A stretch of DNA of 64,000 nucleotides from JAHEGP01 sp963792875 (lineage in GTDB: Bacteria > Pseudomonadota > Gammaproteobacteria > Pseudomonadales > JAHEGP01): positions 620,001-684,000 of the forward strand of contig CAWBXV010000006.1 in assembly GCA_963792875.1 (NCBI GenBank), written 5' to 3'. The translations under genes and the position numbers were made by a program. Each line of letters starts with the position of its first letter. Within the stretch, counting starts at the first letter, position 1. This document shows positions 50,121 to 59,091 of this stretch, in pieces. The notes below the pieces were generated by a model that saw nothing but the letters and a program-made list of their open reading frames with translations, did no database searches and was not told where the DNA came from.

Positions 50121-50633
50121 ATGGCTTACAAAGATCAGGGCGACAAAGGCCAGACCGAAGGCCTGCAGGAGAAACTCGTTCAGGTAAATCGGGTGGCCAA
50201 AGTGGTGAAAGGCGGCCGTATATTCGGCTTTACCGCTTTGACTGTCGTTGGCGATGGCAAGGGCAAAGTCGGCTTTGGTCGGGGCAAGGCACGTGAAGTG
50301 CCGGTAGCGATTCAGAAGGCGATGGAAGCTGCCCGACGCAACATGATCGAAGTACAACTCAATGGCGATACTATTCAGTATCCCATTAAAGCCAGCCATG
50401 GGGCGTCAAAGGTCTTCATGCAGCCGGCTTCGGCTGGTACCGGTATCATCGCGGGCGGTGCCATGCGGTCTGTGCTGGAATTGGCCGGGGTGAACAACGT
50501 GCTGGCCAAGTGCTACGGATCAACGAACCCCGTAAACGTTGTGCGGGCAACCTTCAAGGGTCTGCGTCAGATGCACTCCCCCGAAGAGATTGCCGCCAAG
50601 CGTGGTAAGACAGTCGCCGAGATACAGGAATAG
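50121..50633 (+). CDS. rpsE: 30S ribosomal protein S5
   Basis: Acts in decoding fidelity and mRNA entry. 170 residues: VKGGRIFGFTALTVVGDGKGKVG (double-stranded RNA-binding domain) and GKAREVPVAIQKAMEAAR. No change is apparent in the spectinomycin loop near residues 20-35. Confidence 0.98.
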   Translation: MAYKDQGDKGQTEGLQEKLVQVNRVAKVVKGGRIFGFTALTVVGDGKGKVGFGRGKAREVPVAIQKAMEAARRNMIEVQLNGDTIQYPIKASHGASKVFMQPASAGTGIIAGGAMRSVLELAGVNNVLAKCYGSTNPVNVVRATFKGLRQMHSPEEIAAKRGKTVAEIQE

Positions 50634-50644
50634 AGGGGGTTAGC

Positions 50645-50830
50645 GTGGCTAACAAGACTTTAAAAGTAACCCAGCACCGCAGTGCTATCGGGCGACTCGA
50701 CAGTCACAAGGCCTGCTTGAAGGGTCTTGGGCTGCGCAAGATTGGGCATTCTGTTGAAGTGGAAGACACTCCTTCCGTGCGTGGCATGATCAACAAGGTC
50801 TGCTACATGGTCAAAGTAGAGGAAGCGTGA
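50645..50830 (+). CDS. rpmD: 50S ribosomal protein L30
   Basis: 61 residues, TLKVTQHRSAIGRLDSHKA with the family's LGLRKIGHSVEVEDTPSVRGMI. GTG start at 50645. Its stop lies two bases before the rplO ATG. Confidence 0.96.
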   Translation: MANKTLKVTQHRSAIGRLDSHKACLKGLGLRKIGHSVEVEDTPSVRGMINKVCYMVKVEEA

Positions 50831-50832
50831 GC

Positions 50833-51279
50833 ATGTCCGAAGGGTTGCGTCTGAATAATTTGAGTCCTGCGCCCGGCCGGGTTAAAAGCGGCAAGCGCGT
50901 GGGGCGTGGCATCGGCAGTGGTCTTGGCAAGACTGCCGGTCGGGGTCATAAGGGGCAGAAGGCTCGCGCGGGCGGGACGGTCAGGCCCGGCTTCGAGGGT
51001 GGCCAGATGCCGCTGCAGAAGAGGCTGCCGAAATACGGTTTCAAGAGCCGCATCGGGCAGAAGACCGCCGAAATACGCCTTGGTGAGTTGAATAAGGTCG
51101 CCGGTGACATCGTGGATCTGGAAAGTCTGCGGGCAGCGGGGCTGATCAACGCCGACATTACCCGGGCCCGGGTGTTTCTGTCCGGCGAGCTCGGCAAGGC
51201 AGTGGTGGTCAAGGGCGTCGCCGTTACCAAAGGCGCGCGCAGCGCGATTGAATCCGCCGGCGGAAGTGTAGAGGCGTAA
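50833..51279 (+). CDS. rplO: 50S ribosomal protein L15
   Basis: Late assembly protein of the 50S subunit. 148 residues with the Gly/Lys/Arg-rich GRGIGSGLGKTAGRGHKGQK. ATG at 50833 fits the AGAGG ten bases upstream; an in-frame GTG at 50827 overlaps the rpmD stop and is too close to it. The stop abuts the secY ATG. Confidence 0.96.
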   Translation: MSEGLRLNNLSPAPGRVKSGKRVGRGIGSGLGKTAGRGHKGQKARAGGTVRPGFEGGQMPLQKRLPKYGFKSRIGQKTAEIRLGELNKVAGDIVDLESLRAAGLINADITRARVFLSGELGKAVVVKGVAVTKGARSAIESAGGSVEA

Positions 51280-52608
51280 ATGGCTAAGCAAAGAGGCCAG
51301 CTTCCACAGACCAGTAAGGCTGGCATGAGTGAGCTGTGGGCTCGCCTGCGGTTTTTGTTGCTGGCAATAGTGGTTTACCGGATCGGTACCCACATTCCAG
51401 TGCCTGGCATTGACCCTGAGCGTCTGGCCTCGATGTTCAGCCAAAATCAGGGAACCATATTGGGTTTGTTCAATATGTTCTCGGGTGGGGCATTGGAGCG
51501 CATGAGTATATTGGCGCTCGGGATCATGCCCTACATTTCGGCTTCTATCATCATGCAGCTCATGTCTGCGGTTACCCCGCAGCTGGAGCAGCTGAAGAAG
51601 GAGGGGGAGTCGGGCCGCCGCAAGATCAGTCAATATACGCGGTATGGCACAGTGATTCTGGCGCTGATTCAAGCGACGGGTATGACGGTCAGTTTGGCCG
51701 GGCAGAATCTCGCCTATACACAGGGTTTTCTCTTCTACTTCGTCGCCATCACCTCGCTGGTTACCGGCGCTGTGTTCATGATGTGGCTCGGAGAGCAGGT
51801 CACCGAGCGTGGCATCGGCAACGGTATCTCGATGTTGATCTTCGCCGGTATCGTGGCCGGGTTGCCCTCTGCGATCGGCCAGTCGCTCGAGCAGGCGCGG
51901 CAGGGCGAGCTCAATATACTGGTGTTGTTGTTCATACTGGTTCTGTGTTTCGTCGTAATATATGGCATCGTCTTTATCGAGCGCGGCCAGCGCCGCATCG
52001 CAGTGCACTACGCCAAGCGCCAGCAGGGACGCAAGTCCTTTGCGGCCCAGACCAGTCATCTGCCGCTCAAGGTCAATATGGCTGGCGTCATACCGGCGAT
52101 TTTTGCCAGCAGTATTCTGTTGTTTCCCGCGTCGGTAGCCCAGTGGTTCGGGCAGGGTCAGGGGAATGTGGAGTGGCTGCAGGAGCTGTCCATGGCTATC
52201 GGGCCGGGCCAGCCGCTCAATATCATTTTGTTTACGGTGTTGATTGTCTTTTTCTGCTTCTTCTATACCGCCCTCATGTTCAACCCCGAGGAGGTGGCGG
52301 ACAATTTGAAGCGGTCCGGAGCCTTCGTTCCAGGAATCCGCCCTGGCAAACAGACGGCTAACTATATCGATGGGGTTCTGACGCGATTGACGATATTCGG
52401 GTCGGCGTATATTGCCGCGGTGTGTCTGCTTCCCCAGTTTCTGGTCGTTGCGTGGAATGTACCATTTTATTTAGGCGGTACCTCACTGTTGATCGTGGTT
52501 GTGGTGGTGATGGATTTTATGGCGCAGGTTCAGTCACACCTCATGTCACATCAGTATGAGCACCTGATGAAGAAGTCCAATCTGAAAAGCTATGGTAGCC
52601 GATCCTGA
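51280..52608 (+). CDS. secY: Preprotein translocase subunit SecY
   Basis: Pore subunit of the SecYEG channel. 442 residues with ten hydrophobic segments, the plug-region signature YRIGTHIPVPGIDP, and the cytoplasmic loop KRQQGRKSFAAQTSHLPLKVN that contacts SecA and the ribosome. Coupled directly to rplO, its universal neighbour. Confidence 0.98.
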   Translation: MAKQRGQLPQTSKAGMSELWARLRFLLLAIVVYRIGTHIPVPGIDPERLASMFSQNQGTILGLFNMFSGGALERMSILALGIMPYISASIIMQLMSAVTPQLEQLKKEGESGRRKISQYTRYGTVILALIQATGMTVSLAGQNLAYTQGFLFYFVAITSLVTGAVFMMWLGEQVTERGIGNGISMLIFAGIVAGLPSAIGQSLEQARQGELNILVLLFILVLCFVVIYGIVFIERGQRRIAVHYAKRQQGRKSFAAQTSHLPLKVNMAGVIPAIFASSILLFPASVAQWFGQGQGNVEWLQELSMAIGPGQPLNIILFTVLIVFFCFFYTALMFNPEEVADNLKRSGAFVPGIRPGKQTANYIDGVLTRLTIFGSAYIAAVCLLPQFLVVAWNVPFYLGGTSLLIVVVVVMDFMAQVQSHLMSHQYEHLMKKSNLKSYGSRS

Positions 52609-52631
52609 CGCGGCGAATGACGGAGAGATTC

Positions 52632-52748
52632 ATGAAAGTACGTGCTTCGGTAAAAAGGGTTTGTAGAAACTGCAAGATCATCAAGCGCAGGGGTTCAGTC
52701 CGTGTCATCTGCAAGACGGAACCCCGCCATAAGCAGCGGCAGGGCTGA
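52632..52748 (+). CDS. rpmJ: 50S ribosomal protein L36
   Basis: 38-residue protein, MKVRASVKRVCRNCKII..., the zinc-binding type with C11, C14, C27 and H33 as ligands. A GAGAG precedes the ATG. It lies between secY and rpsM as in E. coli and closes the spc group. Confidence 0.95.
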   Translation: MKVRASVKRVCRNCKIIKRRGSVRVICKTEPRHKQRQG

Positions 52749-52761
52749 TTGGTCCGGAGCC

Positions 52762-52790
52762 TTGCTTTTTTTCTTGTAGCCCGCTATTCT
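52762..52790 (+). promoter_or_regulatory. Probable alpha-operon promoter
   Basis: TTGCTT, 17-bp spacer, TATTCT, between rpmJ and rpsM where E. coli has its alpha-operon promoter. A 7-bp hairpin GCCGCCC-T6-GGGTGGC (52792-52811) follows at once and may fold at the transcript start or end the spc message. Confidence 0.5.
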
Positions 52791-52876
52791 TGCCGCCCTT
52801 TTTTGGGTGGCATTCCGCGCCGAGCGCAGAGCTTAGGCCGCAGAAGAGCAAGTAATTATCTATTGGAGTTCAATTA

Positions 52877-53233
52877 ATGGCCCGTATTGCTGGTGTCAAC
52901 ATACCCGATAACAAGCACGCGGTTATCTCGCTCACCTACATCTACGGCATTGGGCGCACCACCGCCAAGAAGCTGTGTGCAGCAAGCGGAGTGCCCGAGG
53001 CAAGCAAGGTTGGCGATCTGAGCGAGCGGCAAATGGACGCGCTGCGCACCGAGATCGGCAAACTCAATGTAGAGGGCGATCTTCGTCGCGATGTATCCAT
53101 GAGCATCAAGCGGTTGCTGGATCTCGGTTGTTACCGCGGGCTGCGGCATCGTAAGGGCCTACCCGTGCGGGGCCAGCGGACCAAGACCAACGCGCGTACG
53201 CGCAAGGGTCCACGGCGCCCGATCAAACGTTAA
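52877..53233 (+). CDS. rpsM: 30S ribosomal protein S13
   Basis: Head protein that bridges to the 50S and contacts P-site tRNA. 118 residues: MARIAGVNIPDNKHAVISLTY and RGLRHRKGLPVRGQRTKTNA. First gene of the alpha operon, whose leader in E. coli binds S4. Confidence 0.98.
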   Translation: MARIAGVNIPDNKHAVISLTYIYGIGRTTAKKLCAASGVPEASKVGDLSERQMDALRTEIGKLNVEGDLRRDVSMSIKRLLDLGCYRGLRHRKGLPVRGQRTKTNARTRKGPRRPIKR

Positions 53234-53319
53234 AGCGTAATTGATCGCAGGTTTAGTGTAGCCGCGCGCGGAGAGCATCTCCAGCAGCTGCGGTGTCGAT
53301 ATTAAACGGGATAACTGAA

Positions 53320-53712
53320 ATGGCAAAAGGCAGTAAGAAACCAGTCAGAAAGAAGATCAAGACAACCGTAGTCGATGGCGTTGCTCATGTCTACGCGTCG
53401 TTTAATAACACTATCGTCACCATCACCGACCGCCAGGGCAATACCCTCTCCTGGGCGACGTCGGGCGGGTCGGGGTTTCGCGGTTCCAGGAAAAGCACGC
53501 CTTTTGCCGCTCAGGTGGCGGCCGAACGCGCCGGCATTGCGGCTCAGGAATATGGTATGAAAAACCTTGATGTGCAGGTTAAGGGGCCCGGTCCCGGTCG
53601 TGAGTCGGCCATCCGCTCGCTGCACAATTGTGGCTTTAAAATCAGCAACATCACGGATGTTACGCCGATTCCCCACAATGGATGCCGTCCTCCCAAGAAG
53701 CGTCGCGTTTAA
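53320..53712 (+). CDS. rpsK: 30S ribosomal protein S11
   Basis: Platform protein near the E-site mRNA. 130 residues, VAHVYASFNNTIVTITDRQGN and GPGPGRESAIRSL. ATG at 53320 starts the conserved MAKGSKKPVRKKIK; the nine codons before it are leader. Confidence 0.97.
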   Translation: MAKGSKKPVRKKIKTTVVDGVAHVYASFNNTIVTITDRQGNTLSWATSGGSGFRGSRKSTPFAAQVAAERAGIAAQEYGMKNLDVQVKGPGPGRESAIRSLHNCGFKISNITDVTPIPHNGCRPPKKRRV

Positions 53713-53739
53713 CTGCTGAGACAAGGTTGAGTTTATATC

Positions 53740-54360
53740 ATGGCTAGATATCTGGGTCCTACCTGCAAATTATCGAGGCGCGAAGGCACAGACCTCTTTC
53801 TGAAGAGCGGCGTGCGGGCGTTCGAGTCCAAGTGCAAGCCCGATTCGATTCCCGGACAGCAGGGCATGCGGCGTGGTCGTCTTTCCGACTACGGGGTGCA
53901 GTTGCGGGAAAAGCAGAAAGTGCGTCGTCTCTATGGTGTGCTGGAAAAGCAGTTCCGCAACTACTACAAAAAGGCCGCTCGCAAGAAGGGCGCCACCGGT
54001 GAAATTCTCCTGCAGCTGCTCGAGTCCAGGCTGGATAATGTCGTGTATCGCATGGGTTTTGGCTCAACGCGTGCGGAAGCGCGGCAATTGATCAGCCACC
54101 GTTCGATACTGGTCAACGGCATGATCGTCAACATTCCCTCCTACGAGGTGAAGAGTGGGGACGTGGTCGCCGTGAAGGAAAAGGCCCGGAACCAGCTTCG
54201 TATCCAGTCGGCGTTGGCACTCGCTGCCAACCGGGGTTCCTGTGAGTGGCTGGAGGTAGACGGCAAGAAATTGGAAGGGGTCTTCAGGGCCGTTCCGGAG
54301 CGTGCCGAACTGTCCTCAGAGATCAACGAGAGCCTTATCGTCGAACTCTACTCCAAGTAA
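53740..54360 (+). CDS. rpsD: 30S ribosomal protein S4
   Basis: Assembly initiator of the 30S, regulator of the alpha operon in E. coli and general antitermination factor. 206 residues, zinc-free type: MARYLGPTCKLSRREGTDL and the S4 domain LESRLDNVVYRMGFGSTRAEARQL cut to family pattern. Confidence 0.97.
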   Translation: MARYLGPTCKLSRREGTDLFLKSGVRAFESKCKPDSIPGQQGMRRGRLSDYGVQLREKQKVRRLYGVLEKQFRNYYKKAARKKGATGEILLQLLESRLDNVVYRMGFGSTRAEARQLISHRSILVNGMIVNIPSYEVKSGDVVAVKEKARNQLRIQSALALAANRGSCEWLEVDGKKLEGVFRAVPERAELSSEINESLIVELYSK

Positions 54361-54393
54361 CAGGCCCCAGTCCTCGAGGTTACAGGAACAGCT

Positions 54394-55398
54394 ATGCAGA
54401 TTGCAGTCAACGAATTGCTCACTCCCAAACTGATTGGCGTTGACCAGATCAGCACCACTCATGCGAAGGTGACGTTGGAGCCTTTGGAGAGGGGATTTGG
54501 GCACACTCTGGGTAATGCGCTTCGTCGCATTTTGTTGTCGTCCATGCCCGGCTGCGCCATTGTCGGCGTGGAAATCGATGGCGTTCTCCATGAGTACAGC
54601 ACTATTGAGGGTGTCCGCGAGGACGTCATCGAGATACTGCTCAATCTGAAGGGCATCTCCATCGTGATGGAAGGCAAGGACCACGCGGTTGTGCAGCTCA
54701 ACGCTGTGGGTCCTGGCGTGGTGACGGCCGGTGATATTCAACTCGGCAACGACATGGAGATCAAGAACCCCGATCACGTCATTGCCCATATGAGCGAAGG
54801 CAGCAAATTGAGCGCAACGCTGACGGTGGCGCGTGGGCGGGGCTACGTGCCGGCAGATGCACGGCTGAGCGAAGACGACCACACTCGTCCCATCGGCCGC
54901 CTGCAGCTCGATGCCAGCTTCAGTCCGATCAGGCGCATCACCTATATTGTCGAGAGTGCCCGTGTCGAACAGCGTACTGACCTGGATAAGCTGATACTCG
55001 ATCTCGAGACCAACGGCACCATCGACCCCGAAGAGGCCATTCGCAGGGCGGCGACCATATTGCAGAGGCAGCTGGCGGTTTTCGTCGATCTGGAAAGTGC
55101 TGACGAGGCGCCCAGCCCGGAGCCCGAAGATCAGATCGACCCGGTTCTTTTGCGCCCCGTCGACGATCTCGAGTTGACCGTGCGCTCCGCCAACTGTCTC
55201 AAGGCCGAAAGTATCTATTACATTGGTGACCTGGTTCAGCGCACCGAGGTCGAGCTGCTGAAGACGCCGAATCTGGGCAAAAAGTCGCTCACTGAGATCA
55301 AGGATGTGCTCGCTTCCCGTGGTCTGTCGCTGGGGCTGCGTCTGGATAACTGGCCGCCGGCAAGCCTCAGAAACGACGACAGGGTACTGACGTCCTGA
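54394..55398 (+). CDS. rpoA: RNA polymerase alpha subunit
   Basis: 334 residues. N-terminal dimer domain (LEPLERGFGHTLGNALRRILLSS near 28-50), linker at about 235-248, and the C-terminal domain that binds UP elements and activators (LTVRSANCLKAE, LGKKSLTEIKDVL). Slightly longer tail than E. coli. Between rpsD and rplQ as expected. Confidence 0.99.
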   Translation: MQIAVNELLTPKLIGVDQISTTHAKVTLEPLERGFGHTLGNALRRILLSSMPGCAIVGVEIDGVLHEYSTIEGVREDVIEILLNLKGISIVMEGKDHAVVQLNAVGPGVVTAGDIQLGNDMEIKNPDHVIAHMSEGSKLSATLTVARGRGYVPADARLSEDDHTRPIGRLQLDASFSPIRRITYIVESARVEQRTDLDKLILDLETNGTIDPEEAIRRAATILQRQLAVFVDLESADEAPSPEPEDQIDPVLLRPVDDLELTVRSANCLKAESIYYIGDLVQRTEVELLKTPNLGKKSLTEIKDVLASRGLSLGLRLDNWPPASLRNDDRVLTS

Positions 55399-55464
55399 AT
55401 AACAGGCGCCGTTTCGCGCGGGCGCGGATCTTCGGTCGCTAATTTACTGTGAAGGAAATATGTC

Positions 55465-55854
55465 ATGCGTCATCGCAAAAGTGGACGTCAACTCAATCGC
55501 AACAGCTCTCACCGCAAGGCCATGTTCCGCAATATGACCTGCTCGTTGGTGGAGCATGAACTGATCAGGACGACGCTGCCCAAGGCCAAGGAACTGCGCC
55601 GTCACGCTGAGCCGCTCATCACGCTGAGCAAGAGCGATTCGGTTGCCAACAGGCGGCTGGCTTTCAATCGTCTGCGCGACAAGGCGGCGGTGGGCAAGTT
55701 GTTTGGTGAGCTGGGTCCTCGTTACGAGGGTCGGCCCGGCGGCTATCTGCGCATTATGAAGGCTGGCTATCGGGCAGGGGACAGCGCTCCGATGGCGTAT
55801 GTCGAGCTCGTCGACCGCCCGGTGTCTGAAGTCGACGAAGACGACGACAGCTAG
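55465..55854 (+). CDS. rplQ: 50S ribosomal protein L17
   Basis: Tunnel-exit surface protein. 129 residues, MRHRKSGRQLNRNSSHRKAM start; ends with an acidic tail EVDEDDDS. Last gene of the alpha operon; a terminator follows 25 bases later. Confidence 0.97.
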   Translation: MRHRKSGRQLNRNSSHRKAMFRNMTCSLVEHELIRTTLPKAKELRRHAEPLITLSKSDSVANRRLAFNRLRDKAAVGKLFGELGPRYEGRPGGYLRIMKAGYRAGDSAPMAYVELVDRPVSEVDEDDDS

Positions 55855-55878
55855 GCGCCGGCGTTCTGCCGGCAGCGG

Positions 55879-55903
55879 GAAAACCGGGCAGAGCCCGGTT
55901 TTC
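55879..55903. terminator. Bidirectional terminator between rplQ and uvrA
   Basis: GAAAACCGGGC / GCCCGGTTTTC, an 11-bp stem with a 3-base loop and T runs on both strands. It can end the alpha operon on the plus strand and uvrA on the minus strand. Confidence 0.85.
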
Positions 55904-56057
55904 TGCTTTATGGGGTTCGGGCCGGAGCGCGAGCCGTTTTTTTCCCGATCGTGGCTGCCTGCGCGCGCATCCAGGGGGGGCGGCGATGCCTGGGCCTGGG
56001 TCGGCCGCTCACCCGGTGCGGTGGCACCTCTCCTCAGCCGCTGCATGCGGACAAGCC

Positions 56058-58886
56058 CTAGCGGTGCAGCAGAGGGGCAAGAAAGCGACCGGTGTGGCTG
56101 GCGGGATGCTGGCTGACCTGTTCGGGTGTGCCGACGGCGACGATCCGGCCGCCCTCGTCGCCACCTTCGGGTCCCAGGTCGATGATCCAGTCCGCGGTCT
56201 TGATGACGTCAAGATTGTGCTCGATCACCACGACGGTATTGCCGTGGTCGCGCAGACGATGCAGGACTCCCAGCAGCTGCTTGATGTCGTGAAAGTGCAG
56301 GCCGGTGGTCGGCTCGTCGAGAATGTACAGCGTCTTGCCGGTATCGCGTTTGGAGAGTTCCCGGGATAGCTTGACCCGCTGTGCCTCCCCTCCGGACAGC
56401 GTCGTCGCCGCCTGGCCCAGCTTGATGTACGAGAGGCCGACGTCGATCAGCGTTTGCAGCTTGCTGGCAATCGACGGCACATTGGCAAAGAAGGCAATAG
56501 CGTCCTCTATGGTCATATCGAGGACCTCGAAGATGTTCTTCCCCTTGTAGCGCACATCCAGTGTTTCGCGGTTGTAGCGCTTGCCCTGGCAGATGTCGCA
56601 GGGAACGTAGAGATCGGGCAGGAAGTGCATCTCGACCTTGGTGACACCGTCGCCCTGGCACGCCTCGCAGCGGCCGCCTTTAACGTTGAAACTGAAGCGT
56701 CCAGGCTTGTAGCCTCGGGAGCGCGCCTCCTGGGTGTTGGCAAACAGTTCGCGGATGGGGGTGAACAGACCGGTGTAGGTGGCGGGGTTGGACCGGGGCG
56801 TGCGGCCGATCGGGCTCTGGTCGATGTCAATGCACTTGTCCAGCAGTTCCAGCCCAGCAATCGCGTCGTGTGCGGCCGCCTCCAGCGTCGTTGCCTTGTT
56901 GCAGGCCGTCGCGGCCAGGGGGTACAGCGTGCGATTGATCAGGGTGGACTTGCCGGACCCCGACACCCCGGTGACGCAGGTCATCAGGCCCAGCGGAATG
57001 CGGACGTCTACCCGTTTGAGGTTGTTGCCGCCGGCGCCCTCAAGCACAATGGCGCGGCCATCCTTCGGTGCGGTGCGGCCGGGTGGCAATGCGATCGCCT
57101 GCTTGCCGGCCAGGTACTGCCCGGTCAGGGAGCGGGGGTTGTCGAGGATGGCGCCCAGCGTCCCCGCTGCGATGACCTCGCCCCCGTGCACTCCGGCGCC
57201 GGGTCCGATGTCGATGACGTAGTCAGCGCGGCGGATCGCGTCCTCGTCGTGTTCCACCACGATCACCGTATTGCCGATGTCGCGCAGGTGGGTCAGCGTC
57301 TTCAGCAGTCGCTCGTTATCCCGCTGATGCAGGCCGATGGAAGGTTCGTCGAGGATGTACATGACGCCGACCAGGCCGGCGCCGATCTGGCTGGCCAGTC
57401 GGATGCGCTGCGCCTCTCCCCCGGAGAGCGTTTCTGCGCTCCGGCTCAGGGTCAGGTAGTTCAGGCCGACATCGGCCAGGAACTGCAGGCGGCTGCCGAG
57501 TTCCTTCAGGATTCTTTCGGCGATCTCGCCCTTGCGGCCCTCGAGAGACAGCCCGGAAAGATAGGCTAGCGCCTCGGATACCGAGAGCGCGGTGATCTGC
57601 GGCAGCGAGTGCGCGTCGATGAACACGTTGCGGGCGTCTCTGCCCAGTCTCGTGCCCTGGCACTCGGGGCATGCCTGGGTGCTGAGGTAGCGGGCCAGGT
57701 CCTCCCTGACCATCTGCGAATCGGTGTCGCGGTAGCGCCGCTCGAGGTTGGGGATCACGCCCTCAAAAGGGTGAGTCCGGCGATAGGTGTCACCGCGCTC
57801 ATTGACGTAGCTGAAAGTGATCGGCTCATCGCCGCTGCCATACAATATGGCCTGTTGCTGTTGCTTCGTGAGGTCGCGATAGGGCGCGTCGATGTCGAAG
57901 CCGTAGTGATCGGCCAGGGACGTCAGCATGTGGAAATAGTAGACGCTGCGGCGGTCCCAGCCCCGGATTGCGCCCTCCGACATGCTCGCCTCAGGGTGGG
58001 CTATCACGCGATGAATATCGAAGAACTGGTCGACGCCCAGTCCGTCGCAGCGGGGGCAGGCCCCCGTGGGGTTGTTGAAGGAGAACAGTTTGGGTTCCAG
58101 CGCCTTTATCGAGTGCCCGCATTGCGGGCAGGCGAAGCGTGCTGAGAAGATCAGGTCGGCGTGGCTGGCGTCGTCCATCGGGCTGACGACGGCCAGGCCG
58201 TCGGTGAGCTCCAGCGCGGTCTCGAGGGATTCCGCCAGGCGGATGCCGGCATCAGCCCGTACCCGCAGCCGGTCGACGATGACATCGATGGAGTGCTTCT
58301 TGTTCTTCTCCAGTTTGGGGAGTTCATCGAGTTCGTAGACGACGCCGTCGACGCGCACCCGCACGTAGCCCTGCGCCTGCAATTGTTCAAAGAGCTGGAG
58401 GTGCTCTCCTTTGCGGTCTCGCACCACCGGCGCGAGCACCATGATGCGCGACGTGTCACCCAGCCCCAGGATGGTATCGACCATCTGGGTGATGGTTTGC
58501 GCCTCCAGGTCGTGCCCGTGCTCGGGGCAGCGGGGCGTGCCAACGCGGGCGTACAGCAGCCTCAGGTAGTCATAGATTTCGGTGATGGTGCCGACCGTTG
58601 AGCGAGGGTTGTGGGAGGTGGATTTCTGCTCGATGGAGATGGCCGGCGACAGCCCCTCGATGTGGTCGACATCCGGCTTCTCCATCATTGACAGAAATTG
58701 CCTGGCGTAAGTCGACAGTGATTCGACATAGCGCCGCTGACCCTCGGCATAGAGGGTGTCGAACGCCAGTGAAGACTTGCCGGACCCGGAAAGCCCGGTG
58801 ATCACGATCAGCTTGTCCCGGGGGATATCCAGATCGATATTCTTCAGGTTGTGGGTTCTGGCGCCCCGAACGAGAATCTTGTCCAT
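56058..58886 (-). CDS. uvrA: Excinuclease ABC subunit A
   Basis: DNA-damage sensor of nucleotide excision repair. 942 residues with two ABC modules: Walker A GLSGSGKS (31-38) and GVSGSGKST in the second half, two LSGGEAQR signature loops, and Cys-rich zinc motifs (CPQCGH..CPRC, CEACQG..CDIC). Start at MDKILVRGARTHNL; the frame runs 31 codons further upstream without similarity. No convincing LexA box is visible upstream, which differs from E. coli. Confidence 0.98.
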   Translation of the reverse strand: MDKILVRGARTHNLKNIDLDIPRDKLIVITGLSGSGKSSLAFDTLYAEGQRRYVESLSTYARQFLSMMEKPDVDHIEGLSPAISIEQKSTSHNPRSTVGTITEIYDYLRLLYARVGTPRCPEHGHDLEAQTITQMVDTILGLGDTSRIMVLAPVVRDRKGEHLQLFEQLQAQGYVRVRVDGVVYELDELPKLEKNKKHSIDVIVDRLRVRADAGIRLAESLETALELTDGLAVVSPMDDASHADLIFSARFACPQCGHSIKALEPKLFSFNNPTGACPRCDGLGVDQFFDIHRVIAHPEASMSEGAIRGWDRRSVYYFHMLTSLADHYGFDIDAPYRDLTKQQQQAILYGSGDEPITFSYVNERGDTYRRTHPFEGVIPNLERRYRDTDSQMVREDLARYLSTQACPECQGTRLGRDARNVFIDAHSLPQITALSVSEALAYLSGLSLEGRKGEIAERILKELGSRLQFLADVGLNYLTLSRSAETLSGGEAQRIRLASQIGAGLVGVMYILDEPSIGLHQRDNERLLKTLTHLRDIGNTVIVVEHDEDAIRRADYVIDIGPGAGVHGGEVIAAGTLGAILDNPRSLTGQYLAGKQAIALPPGRTAPKDGRAIVLEGAGGNNLKRVDVRIPLGLMTCVTGVSGSGKSTLINRTLYPLAATACNKATTLEAAAHDAIAGLELLDKCIDIDQSPIGRTPRSNPATYTGLFTPIRELFANTQEARSRGYKPGRFSFNVKGGRCEACQGDGVTKVEMHFLPDLYVPCDICQGKRYNRETLDVRYKGKNIFEVLDMTIEDAIAFFANVPSIASKLQTLIDVGLSYIKLGQAATTLSGGEAQRVKLSRELSKRDTGKTLYILDEPTTGLHFHDIKQLLGVLHRLRDHGNTVVVIEHNLDVIKTADWIIDLGPEGGDEGGRIVAVGTPEQVSQHPASHTGRFLAPLLHR

Positions 58887-59015
58887 CGGATGCTTCGCTG
58901 TGAGTGAACGCGCCATTATATCCCCCTGGCCCCGGCTGCGACACCGGCGGGAATCTCCTCGCCCGATGCACCGCGGCACGTCGTTGGCGGGCCGCGGCGA
59001 ACGCTGCTAATGGCG

Positions 59016-59044
59016 TTTAACGCATGGGCCATAACTGCTATGAT
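59016..59044 (+). promoter_or_regulatory. Putative promoter of the MFS transporter gene
   Basis: TTTAAC, 17-bp spacer, TATGAT in the divergent uvrA-MFS gap, about 48 bases before the ATG. Confidence 0.45.
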
Positions 59045-59091
59045 TGCGCGCTTGACCTTCAAGGCCCCCTTCGCCTGGAGTCTGCCGCTGT

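Noticed and set aside
58887..59091. Possible LexA box between uvrA and the MFS gene
   Set aside because: A CTGT followed at a similar distance by no ACAG; the dyad needed for LexA is absent.
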